Below are positions 17,077-25,785 of a stretch of DNA of 64,000 nucleotides, one piece after another; the stretch's first letter is position 1; each line of letters begins with the position of its first letter. The stretch is taken from assembly GCF_002078505.1 (NCBI RefSeq), contig NZ_LUAV01000004.1, positions 326,567-390,566 of the forward strand, in the 5' to 3' direction. A model generated the notes under the pieces. That model was given only the letters and a program-made list of their open reading frames with translations. It had not been told where the DNA came from and searched no databases. This DNA is from Ensifer aridi (GTDB lineage: Bacteria; Pseudomonadota; Alphaproteobacteria; Rhizobiales; Rhizobiaceae). The translations under genes and the position numbers were made by a program.

Positions 17077-18561
17077 CTACTTCACCCAGATATAGCTGAA
17101 GGTGTAGCGGTCCGAGCCGGACCCATAGACATAGGGCAGGGCCAGGTTACGCGGTGTCCCCGCTCCCTCCGGCACGCCAGAAGTTTCGAGGGCGTGCCTC
17201 AGGAGGTCGGGAAGGGGCGGCTCAGAGTTAGCGTCGTCGTGCCAGACAACCAGAAGCGGCCTCTTCGACATGTCGACCGGGAGCGGATTCGAGAGTCTCG
17301 GCATGGCAACCACCGCCTCCCCGAGCTGCGTCCTGATGTTTCCTGCTATCTGCTTGTCGTTGGTTAGGACGAGCGCGGGCTGCCCGCCTTCCGCGCGCGC
17401 AACCGCCTCGACGAAAGCTGAGTAGGGGATGTTCAGTCGCGAATAATTCCCAAACCACGGACGCACGATGGCCCGCGCCGACACGATGAGAAGCGCTGCG
17501 ACTGCGACGCAGGCGACCAACAGGAAGAATCGTCTGAGGCTGTCGGTAAGGTCGATCTCGGCCGCTTCGATCTTGAGGCAGAGATAGAGCGGAAGAAGGA
17601 CAAGAAAGAGGACGAGCCATTTCTCGCGAACGTGAGTCGCGGCGACTCCCAGCACGATCAGCAACACCGCGAACAGGCAGATCGCAATCATACGTCCGAC
17701 GATTCGGCTCCACTGGTTTCCAGCCCGCCACACCACAGGAATCTTGCGGCCAAGGACGAGGCCGAACATGAGCAAAGGGACAAGGCTGCCGCCGATGATC
17801 GCCGAACCCAGCGAGTAGATGCCGTGGAAGGCCTGCAGGAGACGTCCGTCCGCCTCACGTTCCCGCATTTCGTTCAAGGTGCCGCCCGAGGCGAAATCGA
17901 GGTTCTGCAGCACCCAGAGGCCGTGCGGCAGCATAATGACGCAGGCGATCGCAATTGCTGCGAGGATGCGCCAATCGAAAATGCGCGCTCTGAGGTCGCG
18001 TTCCGGCAGGACGGCGATGATCGCAGCGATTGGCAGGAGAACGAAATTGTACTTCGCGATCAAGCCGATGCCGACGGCGGCGCCGGTAAGGAGATAGGAG
18101 AAGAGGCTGGGGCGCGTGTGCGTCTTCAGAAAGCCGTAGAGAAACAGAGAAACGGCAAAAAGCGCTGCAACCGTGTGCGAGAGGTCGCGCTGCGCCAACA
18201 GGAAAACCGGCGGAAATGTGAGGACGCCGAGCATGGCCATCGCCGAAAGGCGCTGGTCCGAAAGAACGTGCCGCGCCGCGAGGCCGTAAAACAGACAGCA
18301 GAGAAACAGAAGGCCGTTCTTTAGGATGGTCATTGTCGCGAGCGACGGGCCCATCACTTGCGCCAGGCCGTATTGAAGCCAGTTGTAGAAGGGCGGTTGC
18401 GGCCCGTAGCCAAGCTGCAGGAACTGCGACAGGAACGCCTGTTCCGCCTCGTCGATCTCGAGCGAATTCGACACGGCGAGGCGCAGGGCGACACACAGCA
18501 GAAAATAAAAGGCGACCGCGACGACGACCGCGCCGGGCCGCCGATTGACAGCTTCAAGCAT
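17077..18561 (-). CDS. GT39-type (ArnT/PMT-like) membrane glycosyltransferase
   Basis: A 494-aa integral membrane protein with roughly ten or more helices. The first luminal loop carries EIDEAEQAFLSQ, where the acidic residues are the catalytic Asp/Glu type of ArnT/PMT enzymes. These use polyprenyl-phosphate sugars to decorate lipid A, LPS core or proteins on the periplasmic side. It overlaps the upstream GT2 gene by eight bases, so the pair is translationally coupled and the GT2 probably makes its donor. In Rhizobium, RgtA-D transfer galacturonate from dodecaprenyl phosphate; that role is inference here. Confidence 0.82.
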   Translation of the reverse strand: MLEAVNRRPGAVVVAVAFYFLLCVALRLAVSNSLEIDEAEQAFLSQFLQLGYGPQPPFYNWLQYGLAQVMGPSLATMTILKNGLLFLCCLFYGLAARHVLSDQRLSAMAMLGVLTFPPVFLLAQRDLSHTVAALFAVSLFLYGFLKTHTRPSLFSYLLTGAAVGIGLIAKYNFVLLPIAAIIAVLPERDLRARIFDWRILAAIAIACVIMLPHGLWVLQNLDFASGGTLNEMREREADGRLLQAFHGIYSLGSAIIGGSLVPLLMFGLVLGRKIPVVWRAGNQWSRIVGRMIAICLFAVLLIVLGVAATHVREKWLVLFLVLLPLYLCLKIEAAEIDLTDSLRRFFLLVACVAVAALLIVSARAIVRPWFGNYSRLNIPYSAFVEAVARAEGGQPALVLTNDKQIAGNIRTQLGEAVVAMPRLSNPLPVDMSKRPLLVVWHDDANSEPPLPDLLRHALETSGVPEGAGTPRNLALPYVYGSGSDRYTFSYIWVK

Positions 18562-19573
18562 TCGGCGGCTCCCGCTCGAAGACCTGGCGCACGATATAGC
18601 TCGTGGTGTCGTCGTCGCTGAAATAGGCGCGCGCCATCATCTCCGAGAGAATGCCGGTGGTGATGAGCTGGATAGAGGACAGGAACAGCATCACGCCGAC
18701 GATCAGCATCGGGCGGGTTCCGATATCATTGCCGAGGATGAACTTGTCGATCGCGAGATAGAACAGAATAAGGGCGCTGGCGCCGCCCGCAGCCAGACCG
18801 ATCGAGCCGAAGAAGTGCCCGGGGCGCGCCTTGTAGCGCATGAAGAACAGCACGGCGAGCAGATCGAGAATCACCCGGAAGGTCCGTGAGATGCCGTATT
18901 TCGAGGTGCCGTAGTGCCGCGCATGATGCGTGACCGGCATCTCGCCGATGCGGCTGCTCGGCACCACGCCAGCGACCCAGGCCGGAATGAAACGATGCAT
19001 TTCCCCCATCAGCTTCACCTGCTTGATGATGGAGGCACGATAGACTTTGAGGCTGCAGCCGTAGTCGTGGAGCTTCACGCCGGTGATCTTGCCGATCAGG
19101 AAATTGGCGCACCAGGAAGGAATCTTTCTGAGTAGGAGGTCATCGCGGCGATTCTGTCGCCAGCCGACGAGCAGATCGAGCCCGCGCTCCTCTATCGCCG
19201 CAACCATCAGGGGAATATCGGCCGGATCGTTCTGCAAATCGCCGTCGAGCGTCGCGATAAGCCGGCCCGAGGCTGCATCGATCCCCGCCTGCATCGCGGC
19301 GGTCTGGCCGAAATTCTTCTGGAGTTCGATGATCTTTAACTGCAGGTCAGCGCGTGCGAGCTCCTTACGTGCGTTCGGCAAGGTGCGGTCGGTGCTGCCG
19401 TCATCGACAAGGATCAGTTCCCAGGACTTCGAAAACCCGGCCATCGCATCCCCGATACGGGCAACAAGCGGCCCGACACTCTCCTCCTCGTTGAACACCG
19501 GCACCACTATGGACAGCTCGACGGCCTCCATAGCGTCGGTCGTCGCCTTCACGGGTTCTTCAATGTGATTCAA
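18554..19573 (-). CDS. GT2 polyprenyl-phosphate glycosyltransferase (ArnC/DPM-like)
   Basis: A 339-aa enzyme: cytosolic GT-A domain (about 20-240) then two C-terminal membrane helices (about 255-315). Motifs: LSIVVPVFNEEESV, LVDDGSTDRT, ATLDGDLQNDP (metal-binding DxD) and VGWRQNRRDD. This layout builds polyprenyl-phosphate sugars for GT39/GT83 enzymes. RgtE of Rhizobium, which makes dodecaprenyl-phosphate galacturonate, has the same architecture. It shares an overlapping start with the GT39 gene, and the divergent partner is the flippase-like membrane protein at 19670. Confidence 0.88.
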   Translation of the reverse strand: MNHIEEPVKATTDAMEAVELSIVVPVFNEEESVGPLVARIGDAMAGFSKSWELILVDDGSTDRTLPNARKELARADLQLKIIELQKNFGQTAAMQAGIDAASGRLIATLDGDLQNDPADIPLMVAAIEERGLDLLVGWRQNRRDDLLLRKIPSWCANFLIGKITGVKLHDYGCSLKVYRASIIKQVKLMGEMHRFIPAWVAGVVPSSRIGEMPVTHHARHYGTSKYGISRTFRVILDLLAVLFFMRYKARPGHFFGSIGLAAGGASALILFYLAIDKFILGNDIGTRPMLIVGVMLFLSSIQLITTGILSEMMARAYFSDDDTTSYIVRQVFEREPPNA

Positions 19574-19669
19574 GGGGTGGTCTCCGATGCGCTCGCAGGT
19601 TTTCTTGCACAGTTAACGGTGATAACCAACGCGGAAATTGCATGGCTCGCTACAGGAAATCGGTCTCTC

Positions 19670-20626
19670 ATGAATTCAAACTGGCAGTCCAGCCGGCGGC
19701 CATGGCTCGCACGCAACCGCATGGCGCTGATCTCCGCGGCGGCAATAGCGGCTTATGGCATCTTCGTCGAGTGGGTCTGGGGCTGGTTGGCCTTGCTTAG
19801 GCAATGGGCTGAGATCGGCCTTACGCCTGTCCTCTCCGCCCTCGCTCTCCTCGTCGGCACCTATTTCATCCGATGCTATCGCATCCAGGACTACTTTCCG
19901 GGTGAGACCGGGGGCCGGTTCTTCACGCTTTTCCGAGTAACGCAGGTTCACAACCTGCTCAACATCATGCTGCCGTTCAGAGCCGGCGAGACGAGTTTTC
20001 CGCTGCTCATGCGCAGCGAATTCGGCGTTCCATTGATGCACGGCACGTCGGCACTGCTCGTCATGCGGCTCCTCGACTTGCATGCGCTGCTCATGGTCGC
20101 AGCGATTGGGCTGGTCATCGACCGGGGTCATCGGGCGATCGACTGGTTGCTCTGGCTGCTGGCGTTCCTCTCGCCGCTTGCATTCTTTCTGTTAAAGGAG
20201 CCGGCGGTTGCAATGATGCGCAGATTGGCGCCGGAGAAGTTCCGGTCCCTTATCGACGAGGTCGAGGCGGGCCTGCCGGACGGCATCAACGCCTTCCTAC
20301 GCGCCTGGACCATGACGGTGCTGAACTGGGCGGTCAAGGTCGCGGTGCTAGCCTGGGTGCTCGCCATCATGGGCGTGGCTCCGATCGCCGCCTCATTCGG
20401 CGGCGCACTTGGCGGCGAATTGTCCTCTGTTCTGCCGGTGCATGCGCCGGCAGGTGTCGGCACCTATGCGGCGGCGATCGTCGCCGGCGCGGTCTCGTTC
20501 GGCGCGACGGCCGACCATGCGACGCTGGAAATGCTCGGCCGCGCCAGCGTCAATGCCCATCTGCTCGTCATCGTGTCGGCTGTCGCCGGCACGTTGCTGT
20601 CGCTGGTGCTGAAACCGAAGACGTGA
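19670..20626 (+). CDS. Lysylphosphatidylglycerol-synthase-TM-like membrane protein (UPF0104)
   Basis: A 318-aa protein with six to eight hydrophobic helices in the LPG-synthase transmembrane/UPF0104 family, proposed lipid transporters or flippases. HNLLNIMLPFRAGETSFPLL and HAPAGVGTYAA are the family's conserved loops. ATG 19670 has AGGA about 12 bases upstream; the frame is open back to 19565. It diverges from the GT2-GT39 pair, an association also seen with polyprenyl-sugar pathways, so it may handle a lipid-linked sugar. Function is inferred. Confidence 0.78.
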   Translation: MNSNWQSSRRPWLARNRMALISAAAIAAYGIFVEWVWGWLALLRQWAEIGLTPVLSALALLVGTYFIRCYRIQDYFPGETGGRFFTLFRVTQVHNLLNIMLPFRAGETSFPLLMRSEFGVPLMHGTSALLVMRLLDLHALLMVAAIGLVIDRGHRAIDWLLWLLAFLSPLAFFLLKEPAVAMMRRLAPEKFRSLIDEVEAGLPDGINAFLRAWTMTVLNWAVKVAVLAWVLAIMGVAPIAASFGGALGGELSSVLPVHAPAGVGTYAAAIVAGAVSFGATADHATLEMLGRASVNAHLLVIVSAVAGTLLSLVLKPKT

Positions 20627-20632
20627 TGATCT

Positions 20633-22135
20633 CTACTGAAACGATGTCTCGTAGAAGCTTCTGAGCTTGCGCGAATGCAGCTTCTCGGGCGGCATTGCCG
20701 CCAGCTTCTGCAGCGCCAGGATGCCGATCTTGAGATGCTGGCTCACCTGTGTGCGGTAGAAAGCGCTCGCCATGCCAGGCAGCTTCAACTCGCCATGCAG
20801 CGGCTTGTCGGATACGCAGAGCAGCGTCCCGTAGGGCACGCGGAAGCGGAATCCATTGGCGGCAATGGTGGCCGATTCCATGTCGAGCGCGATGGCACGC
20901 GCTTGCGAGAGGCGCTTGACCGGTCCGCGCTGATCGCGCAGTTCCCAGTTGCGGTTGTCGATCGTCGCGACCGTGCCCGTGCGCATGATGCGCTTGAGGT
21001 CGTAGCCGTTATAGCCGGTGACCTCGGCCACGGCATCCTGGAGAGCCACCTGCACCTCCGCCAGAGCGGGCAGGGGGATCCAGACCGGCAGGTCGTCGTC
21101 AAGCACATGATCCTCGCGCATATAGGCATGCGCCAGAACGTAGTCGCCGAGACGCTGGCTGTTGCGAAGGCCGGCGCAATGACCAAGCATCAACCAGACA
21201 TGCGGCCTGAGCACGGCAATGTGGTCGGTGATCGTCTTTGCGTTGGAGGGGCCGACGCCGATATTGACGAGCGTGATGCCGCCGTGGCCCTTCTTCTTCA
21301 GATGGTAGGCCGGCATCTGGGGCAGTCGGGCGAGCGAATAGTCGGCGTCCGGTTTGTCGGCGCCGGCGGGCGTGGCGATGTTGCCCGGCTCCACGAAGGC
21401 GGTGTAGCCGTTGCCGCCTTCCGCCATCTGCTGGCGCGCCCAGGCGCAGAACTCGTCGACATAGAACTGATAGTTCGTGAACAGCACGAAATTCTGGAAA
21501 TGCGCGGCGCTCGTCGCCGTATAGTGACTGAGGCGCGCAAGCGAGTAGTCGATGCGCTGCGCCGTGAAGGGCGCGAGCGGCGACGGCTCGCCGGGCCCGG
21601 GCTCATAGGAGCCGTTGGCGATCTCGTCATCGGTAGTCGTCAGGTCCGGGGCGTCGAACAGGTCGCGCAGCGGTATGTCGATGCTCTCTGCCGCCGACGC
21701 CTCCACATGGGCCCCTTCGCCGAAGGCAAAATGGAGCGGGATCGGTGTCGAGGATTCCGACACCGTGACGCCGACTCCATGGTTGCGCATCAGGTGGCCG
21801 AGCTGCTCCTTCAAATAGTGACGGAAAAGCTTGGGGCGGGTGATCGTCGTCGTGTAGACGCCCGGGGCACTGACATAGCCGAACGAGAGCCGTGAATCGA
21901 CGTGCCCGAAGCTGCTCGTCTCGATGCTGACCTGAGGATAGCAGGCGCGGAAACGGGTGAGCGGCTTGCCGCTCTTGCCGAGCCCTTCGAAGGCCTCGCG
22001 AAGGAAGCGGGTATTGCGCTCGTAGAGCGCCTCGAGGCAATCGACGGCCTCGGCCGGGTCATCGAAGAACTGCGGCTCAAGGGGCTCGGGGGTGGCGGTG
22101 GAGAGGACGGAGTTTGAAGAGATTCGTTTGTTCAT
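20633..22135 (-). CDS. amn: AMP nucleosidase
   Basis: A 500-aa enzyme that hydrolyses AMP to adenine and ribose 5-phosphate, setting AMP levels. The N-terminal AMP-nucleosidase domain is followed by a nucleoside-phosphorylase-like domain (about 270-480) with LVNIGVGPSNAKTITDHIAVL, MLGHCAGLRNSQ and ALDMESATIAANGFRF. Length fits the family (about 480-500). There is no ribosome site before the ATG; a TATAAT box ends six bases upstream, suggesting a leaderless message. It is convergent with the UPF0104 gene, six bases apart. Confidence 0.93.
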   Translation of the reverse strand: MNKRISSNSVLSTATPEPLEPQFFDDPAEAVDCLEALYERNTRFLREAFEGLGKSGKPLTRFRACYPQVSIETSSFGHVDSRLSFGYVSAPGVYTTTITRPKLFRHYLKEQLGHLMRNHGVGVTVSESSTPIPLHFAFGEGAHVEASAAESIDIPLRDLFDAPDLTTTDDEIANGSYEPGPGEPSPLAPFTAQRIDYSLARLSHYTATSAAHFQNFVLFTNYQFYVDEFCAWARQQMAEGGNGYTAFVEPGNIATPAGADKPDADYSLARLPQMPAYHLKKKGHGGITLVNIGVGPSNAKTITDHIAVLRPHVWLMLGHCAGLRNSQRLGDYVLAHAYMREDHVLDDDLPVWIPLPALAEVQVALQDAVAEVTGYNGYDLKRIMRTGTVATIDNRNWELRDQRGPVKRLSQARAIALDMESATIAANGFRFRVPYGTLLCVSDKPLHGELKLPGMASAFYRTQVSQHLKIGILALQKLAAMPPEKLHSRKLRSFYETSFQ

Positions 22136-22140
22136 GTCGC

Positions 22141-22168
22141 ATTATAGGCTGCAGCTTCTGACAAGCAA
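22141..22168 (-). promoter_or_regulatory. Predicted leaderless promoter of amn
   Basis: On the minus strand TTGCTT (22163-22168), 16-bp spacer, TATAAT (22141-22146), then GCGAC and the ATG at 22135. Transcription would start at about the A of the start codon. No Shine-Dalgarno sequence is present. Confidence 0.55.
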
Positions 22169-22208
22169 ACGACAAGATGCTGCGTTTTCACATCGTCGCG
22201 GTTGTGCT

Positions 22209-22529
22209 TCAACGGGGTCCGGCGATGATGATTGCGCTGCCTGCGAGCGCCACGGCGGCACCCGCCACGTCCCATCGATCCGGCCGAACACTCTCGGCGA
22301 GCCACAGCCAGGCCAGCGAGGTGGCGATATAGACGCCGCCATAGGCGGCATAGGCGCGACCCGCCGCAGCCGTGTCGATCATCGTCAGCAGCGAGGCGAA
22401 AAGGGCGAGCGAACCCATGCCGGGAAAGAGCCACAAGGCCGATTTGCCGAGCCTGAGCCATGCCCAGAAGGCGAAGCAGCCGGCGATCTCGGCAAGGGCA
22501 GCGAGGAAATAAAGGGCGAATGCGGGCAT
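22209..22529 (-). CDS. YnfA/UPF0060 small membrane protein
   Basis: A 106-aa protein with four transmembrane helices. [21 protein letters not shown] N-terminus (here [20 protein letters not shown]), [23 protein letters not shown] and [19 protein letters not shown] are diagnostic of UPF0060 (YnfA), distant relatives of SMR exporters. Physiological substrate unknown. Confidence 0.92.
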   Translation of the reverse strand: MPAFALYFLAALAEIAGCFAFWAWLRLGKSALWLFPGMGSLALFASLLTMIDTAAAGRAYAAYGGVYIATSLAWLWLAESVRPDRWDVAGAAVALAGSAIIIAGPR

Positions 22530-22616
22530 GATCTTCCGGTCCTTCCGAGCGTGAAAGGACCGGAATTTCAGGCGCCATGCAAGAGGTCGAATGCGTTTCC
22601 GCCACGGGGGTGGCGG

Positions 22617-22790
22617 TCAGCTCATCGCCTGACGCTGCAGCGTGACGAAGAGGACGAGGCCGGCCCCGTTCTTGCCGATGCCGAGGCCGGAAGCTTTGCT
22701 GTAAGCGGCCGCTCCGATCGGCGCCATCAGCAGGCCCGCGAGGATCAGGAGGCGGAGCGAGATGATGGCGGAGGAGACAAGGGCGGCCAT
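22617..22790 (-). CDS. Small hydrophobic protein, 57 aa
   Basis: Starts at ATG 22790 (MAALVSSAIISLRLLILAGLLMAPIGAAAYSKASG). One membrane helix or uncleaved signal at about residues 8-30, then a Gly-rich stretch and a second short hydrophobic run. AAAGGA lies about 9 bases upstream. It lies just downstream of the repeat at 22803-22873 and of another 57-aa gene. Function unknown. Confidence 0.5.
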   Translation of the reverse strand: MAALVSSAIISLRLLILAGLLMAPIGAAAYSKASGLGIGKNGAGLVLFVTLQRQAMS

Positions 22791-22802
22791 TTCCGTGATT
22801 CC

Positions 22803-22873
22803 TTTAATGCATGTCGCCCAAAAGTGTGCAGCAGTTTTGGGATAACGACATGCGCAAAAACAAAGACCTAAAG
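22803..22873 (-). repeat. Intergenic repeat, 'GCATGTCG/CCAAAA' family, copy 2
   Basis: The same element as at 50-124, in reverse orientation: ATGCATGTCGCCCAAAA, GTGTGCAGCA, TTTTGGG, then ACGACATGCGC. It lies between two 57-aa genes. Its CTTTAG end provides the TAG stop of the upstream one (22868-22870). Confidence 0.78.
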
Positions 22874-23041
22874 CTTCGCCTGGCAATATTGAGCCGTGTG
22901 GGCGGTGCAGTCGGTAAGCGAGCCGAGATAGGTGCTCTGGCGGCGGCGCTCCGTATCGGCGCCGACCGCTGCGGCGAGCGTCATCGCGAAGACAACCATC
23001 AGCAGACTGATGATGGTGAGGCGGCGAGCGAGAATATCCAT
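22868..23041 (-). CDS. Small secreted or membrane protein, 57 aa
   Basis: Starts at ATG 23041 (MDILARRLTIISLLMVVFAMTLAAAVGADTERRR). An N-terminal hydrophobic helix with AVGA-D as a possible signal cleavage is followed by a short tail with two cysteines (DCTAHTAQYC). GGA precedes the start. The stop codon falls inside the intergenic repeat 22803-22873, so the last residues may be repeat-derived. Function unknown. Confidence 0.5.
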   Translation of the reverse strand: MDILARRLTIISLLMVVFAMTLAAAVGADTERRRQSTYLGSLTDCTAHTAQYCQAKL

Positions 23042-23222
23042 GGTCTTGTCCGTTGGGCTGGAGACACGTTCAAATCGATTGATAGCCTTTTCGCACAACC
23101 AAACTGAATTCTTGCTGAGATGCCCGTTCATCTGCCATTCATCTTCGTAAAACCTCTTAGCCTTGCCGTGGGCGGTAGGCGTCCCTACGTCAATGCTCCC
23201 GTAACTTCAGGAGAGAACGCCT

Positions 23223-23924
23223 ATGACCGCTCCCATCGAGCTTTACTACTGGCCGACGCCGAACGGCTGGAAGATCACCATCATGCTGGAGGAGCTCGGC
23301 GTTCCCTACGTCGTGAAATACATCAACATCGGCCGCGGAGATCAGTTCGCACCGGACTTCCTGAAGATCTCACCCAACAACCGCATGCCGGCGATCATCG
23401 ACCCTGAAGGCCCCGGCGACGAACCTCTTTCCGTGTTCGAATCAGGAGCGATCCTGCAATATCTCGGCCGCAAATACGGAAAGTTCTATCCCTCCGAGGA
23501 GCGCGCCCGCGTCGACGTCGACCAATGGCTCTTCTGGCAGGTGGGCGGTCTTGGCCCCATGGCCGGACAGGCCCACCATTTCCGCCAATACGCCCCGGAG
23601 AAGATCGCCTACGGCATCGAACGCTACACCGATGAGGTGAACCGCCTTTACGGCGTGATGAACAGGCGGCTCGCCGACCGGCCGTTCCTTGCCGGTGATT
23701 ACTCCATCGCCGATATGGCCGCGATCGGCTGGGTGATTCCGCACGAGAATCAGGGCCAGGACCTGAACGAATTCCCGAACCTGAAGCGCTGGTTCGAGAC
23801 GATTCTCGCGCGACCGGCGGTCAAGAAGGCGATCGAGGTGGGCAAGGAAGAACGGGCTCGCCAGAAGAGCCTTGCCGAAGACGAGGAAGCGAAGAAGATC
23901 CTCTTCGGCCAGCGCGCCCGCTGA
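23223..23924 (+). CDS. Glutathione S-transferase (YfcG/Ure2p-like)
   Basis: A 233-aa cytosolic GST. Thioredoxin-like N-domain (about 3-90) with ELYYWPTPNGWKITIMLEEL and NNRMPAIIDPEG, plus the glutathione-binding ES motif in FESGAILQYL. An all-helical C-domain has DYSIADMA as N-capping box. This matches the Nu/YfcG class, which has disulfide-bond oxidoreductase activity with glutathione. GGAG lies upstream of the ATG. Confidence 0.92.
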   Translation: MTAPIELYYWPTPNGWKITIMLEELGVPYVVKYINIGRGDQFAPDFLKISPNNRMPAIIDPEGPGDEPLSVFESGAILQYLGRKYGKFYPSEERARVDVDQWLFWQVGGLGPMAGQAHHFRQYAPEKIAYGIERYTDEVNRLYGVMNRRLADRPFLAGDYSIADMAAIGWVIPHENQGQDLNEFPNLKRWFETILARPAVKKAIEVGKEERARQKSLAEDEEAKKILFGQRAR

Positions 23925-24283
23925 GATGAGCAGACCGGGTCGGAGCTTGTGGATGCTCGTCGAAGGAGGCTCACCTTCTTGCATCGAGAGCCCCGACCTG
24001 GCGGGCCCCCCCGGGCCAGAATGCCAGGCGCTGCGCCATTGGCCGTTTTGCGCGGTGCTTGCCGGGCAATGATCGCCCCGGAGCCGCTCAACTCGAAAAA
24101 TGATGCGAATGCCGTACGCGAAATTTGGGGGCGATGTCGCCAAATGCGGGCACTGCAGCTTGACCAGAAAGCAGGACCGGTCCAGCATCGGCTGCACGCA
24201 GAGGCTGAAAGGCCGTCCGCTCTCAAATCGGAAGTGGCTGTCGGCTTCATCGCCATATGCAAACCTGACCGGTCGGAGCGGGC
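23925..24283. other. Intergenic region, GST to GT8-like gene
   Basis: About 360 bp with no supported gene. A GC palindrome GGCGGGCCC-CCCCGGGCC lies near 24000-24017. The right half should carry the promoter of the glycosyltransferase gene. No operator was recognised. Confidence 0.45.
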
Positions 24284-24967
24284 ATGATGAATATTGCGCG
24301 CGTGTTTGTGGGTTTCGACAGCAAGGAAGTCGTGGCCTACCATGTCTTCTGCCAGAGCATCCTCGAGAAGAGCTCGATTCCGGTCGAGTTCGTGCCTGTC
24401 TCGCTGAACAATTTGGCAGGGACCTTCACCCGCGAGCGCAATCCGCTGCAATCCACGGAGTTCTCGTTTTCACGCTTCCTCGTCCCTTATCTCAGCAACT
24501 ATGAAGGGTGGAGCCTGTTCGCCGATTGCGACATGCTGATGCGAACCGACATCGCGCGGTTGTGGGAGCTGCGTGACGACCGCTATGCCGTGATGTGCGT
24601 GAAGCACGACTATATCCCGAAGAGTACGATCAAATTCCTCGGCCAGACGCAGACCAAATATGAAAAGAAGAACTGGTCGAGCGTCATTCTCTTCAACAAC
24701 GCCAAATGCAGATCGCTGACTTCAAACTATGTCAACACAGCGACTGGGCTGCAGTTGCACCAATTCAAATGGCTCGAATCAGACGAACTTATCGGTTCAC
24801 TGCCGCCAACCTGGAATTGGCTAGTTGATGAATATGATTACAACGAGGCTGCCGATCTCGTCCATTTCACGGAGGGAGGTCCTTACTTCGAGGAATACAA
24901 GAACGCGGATTATGCCGAGGAATGGTTTTCCACCCGTGATCGCCTTCTCTACGCCGCGAAACTTTGA
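24284..24967 (+). CDS. GT8-like glycosyltransferase
   Basis: A 227-aa predicted cytosolic GT-A glycosyltransferase. VFVGFDSKEVVAYHVFCQSIL starts the nucleotide-sugar domain, and FADCDMLMRTDIARLW carries the DxD metal motif. VILFNNAKCRSLTSNYVN and the C-terminal HFTEGGPYFEEY follow the family pattern. Acceptor and sugar are unknown; surface polysaccharide or LPS is plausible. GGAG lies six bases before ATG 24284. Its codons are less GC-rich than the surroundings in places. It converges with another unusual transferase-like gene, 26 bp away. Confidence 0.75.
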   Translation: MMNIARVFVGFDSKEVVAYHVFCQSILEKSSIPVEFVPVSLNNLAGTFTRERNPLQSTEFSFSRFLVPYLSNYEGWSLFADCDMLMRTDIARLWELRDDRYAVMCVKHDYIPKSTIKFLGQTQTKYEKKNWSSVILFNNAKCRSLTSNYVNTATGLQLHQFKWLESDELIGSLPPTWNWLVDEYDYNEAADLVHFTEGGPYFEEYKNADYAEEWFSTRDRLLYAAKL

Positions 24968-24993
24968 TTGCCCGCTGAAGGCTTCGTTCCGCT

Positions 24994-25785
24994 CTAGCGG
25001 CTGAAGCGCTTGAAAAATGCGCGAATCCGACGCTCCAGCTTTGTGCTTGCCCAAAGTCTGGCGACCTGGCGTTCCATTCCTGTATAGCGGTTTGCCAGAA
25101 CGTTGGATGCAATCAGTGCTATTGTCGACTCATTCAATTCCGGAAAATGGCGGCAGATGCGCTCCAGGGTGCCGGCCGGCCCACTGACGCCTTCTTCGAA
25201 AAACCGTAGGCGGCCTCGGTTGACGAAACACCGCAGCATAATTTGTTCGAAGGTCCAGTCATGCTCCACATGCATGTTGAATTGCATTCCCGCCACGCCG
25301 GTGAACCCGCAAAGGCAGACGTTTGCATGCGACGCCCTCTCCAGCAGCCACAGGGCAACGGCGAAGCCTGTTGTCGGCATGCGCCCGACCGGATAAAGCG
25401 AGCCGAACACGTAGTCGAAATCCAAGGTGTATGGGACGAGTGCGCTCCGCCGTGGCGCGGTCATGCCGGGCGTTCCTTCCGGCACGCCGCGGTCGGCAAG
25501 AACGCCAATCTCGGCTCTCGGGGGCCGGGAGAAGAGTGCATACGCCTTATCGAAGTGTTTCTTTGACTTCTGGAAGCGCGTGCCGCCGCTGACGAGGCGG
25601 TGGCAAAGTATGGCATCCTTGTCGAAAGGGCGTGCTAGCACTTTCGCGCAGCCTGTGAAAAAGATGTACAGCGTTCGCTCCGGAAGGCCGCGAGAGACCG
25701 CTTCGACGTCTACGCCTTCACTGTTGGCGATCAGGGCCACCATTTCGTATTCGGAAAGGATGGTCTCAAGATCTCGTACTTCCAT
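24994..25785 (-). CDS. Possible GT29/sialyltransferase-like protein
   Basis: A 263-aa protein without signal peptide. It begins with a nucleotide-fold-like strand (MVALIANSEGVDVEAV). A central part TTGFAVALWLLERASHANVCLCGFTGV resembles the (S/T)TG...GF(D/T) region of GT29-type transferases, and HVEHDWTFEQIMLRCF follows, where these enzymes have a conserved His. Overall similarity is weak, and it could equally be an unknown family. The tail is basic (RRIRAFFKRFSR), as in membrane-associated transferases. It is convergent with the GT8-like gene, suggesting a shared surface-glycan role. Confidence 0.4.
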   Translation of the reverse strand: MEVRDLETILSEYEMVALIANSEGVDVEAVSRGLPERTLYIFFTGCAKVLARPFDKDAILCHRLVSGGTRFQKSKKHFDKAYALFSRPPRAEIGVLADRGVPEGTPGMTAPRRSALVPYTLDFDYVFGSLYPVGRMPTTGFAVALWLLERASHANVCLCGFTGVAGMQFNMHVEHDWTFEQIMLRCFVNRGRLRFFEEGVSGPAGTLERICRHFPELNESTIALIASNVLANRYTGMERQVARLWASTKLERRIRAFFKRFSR

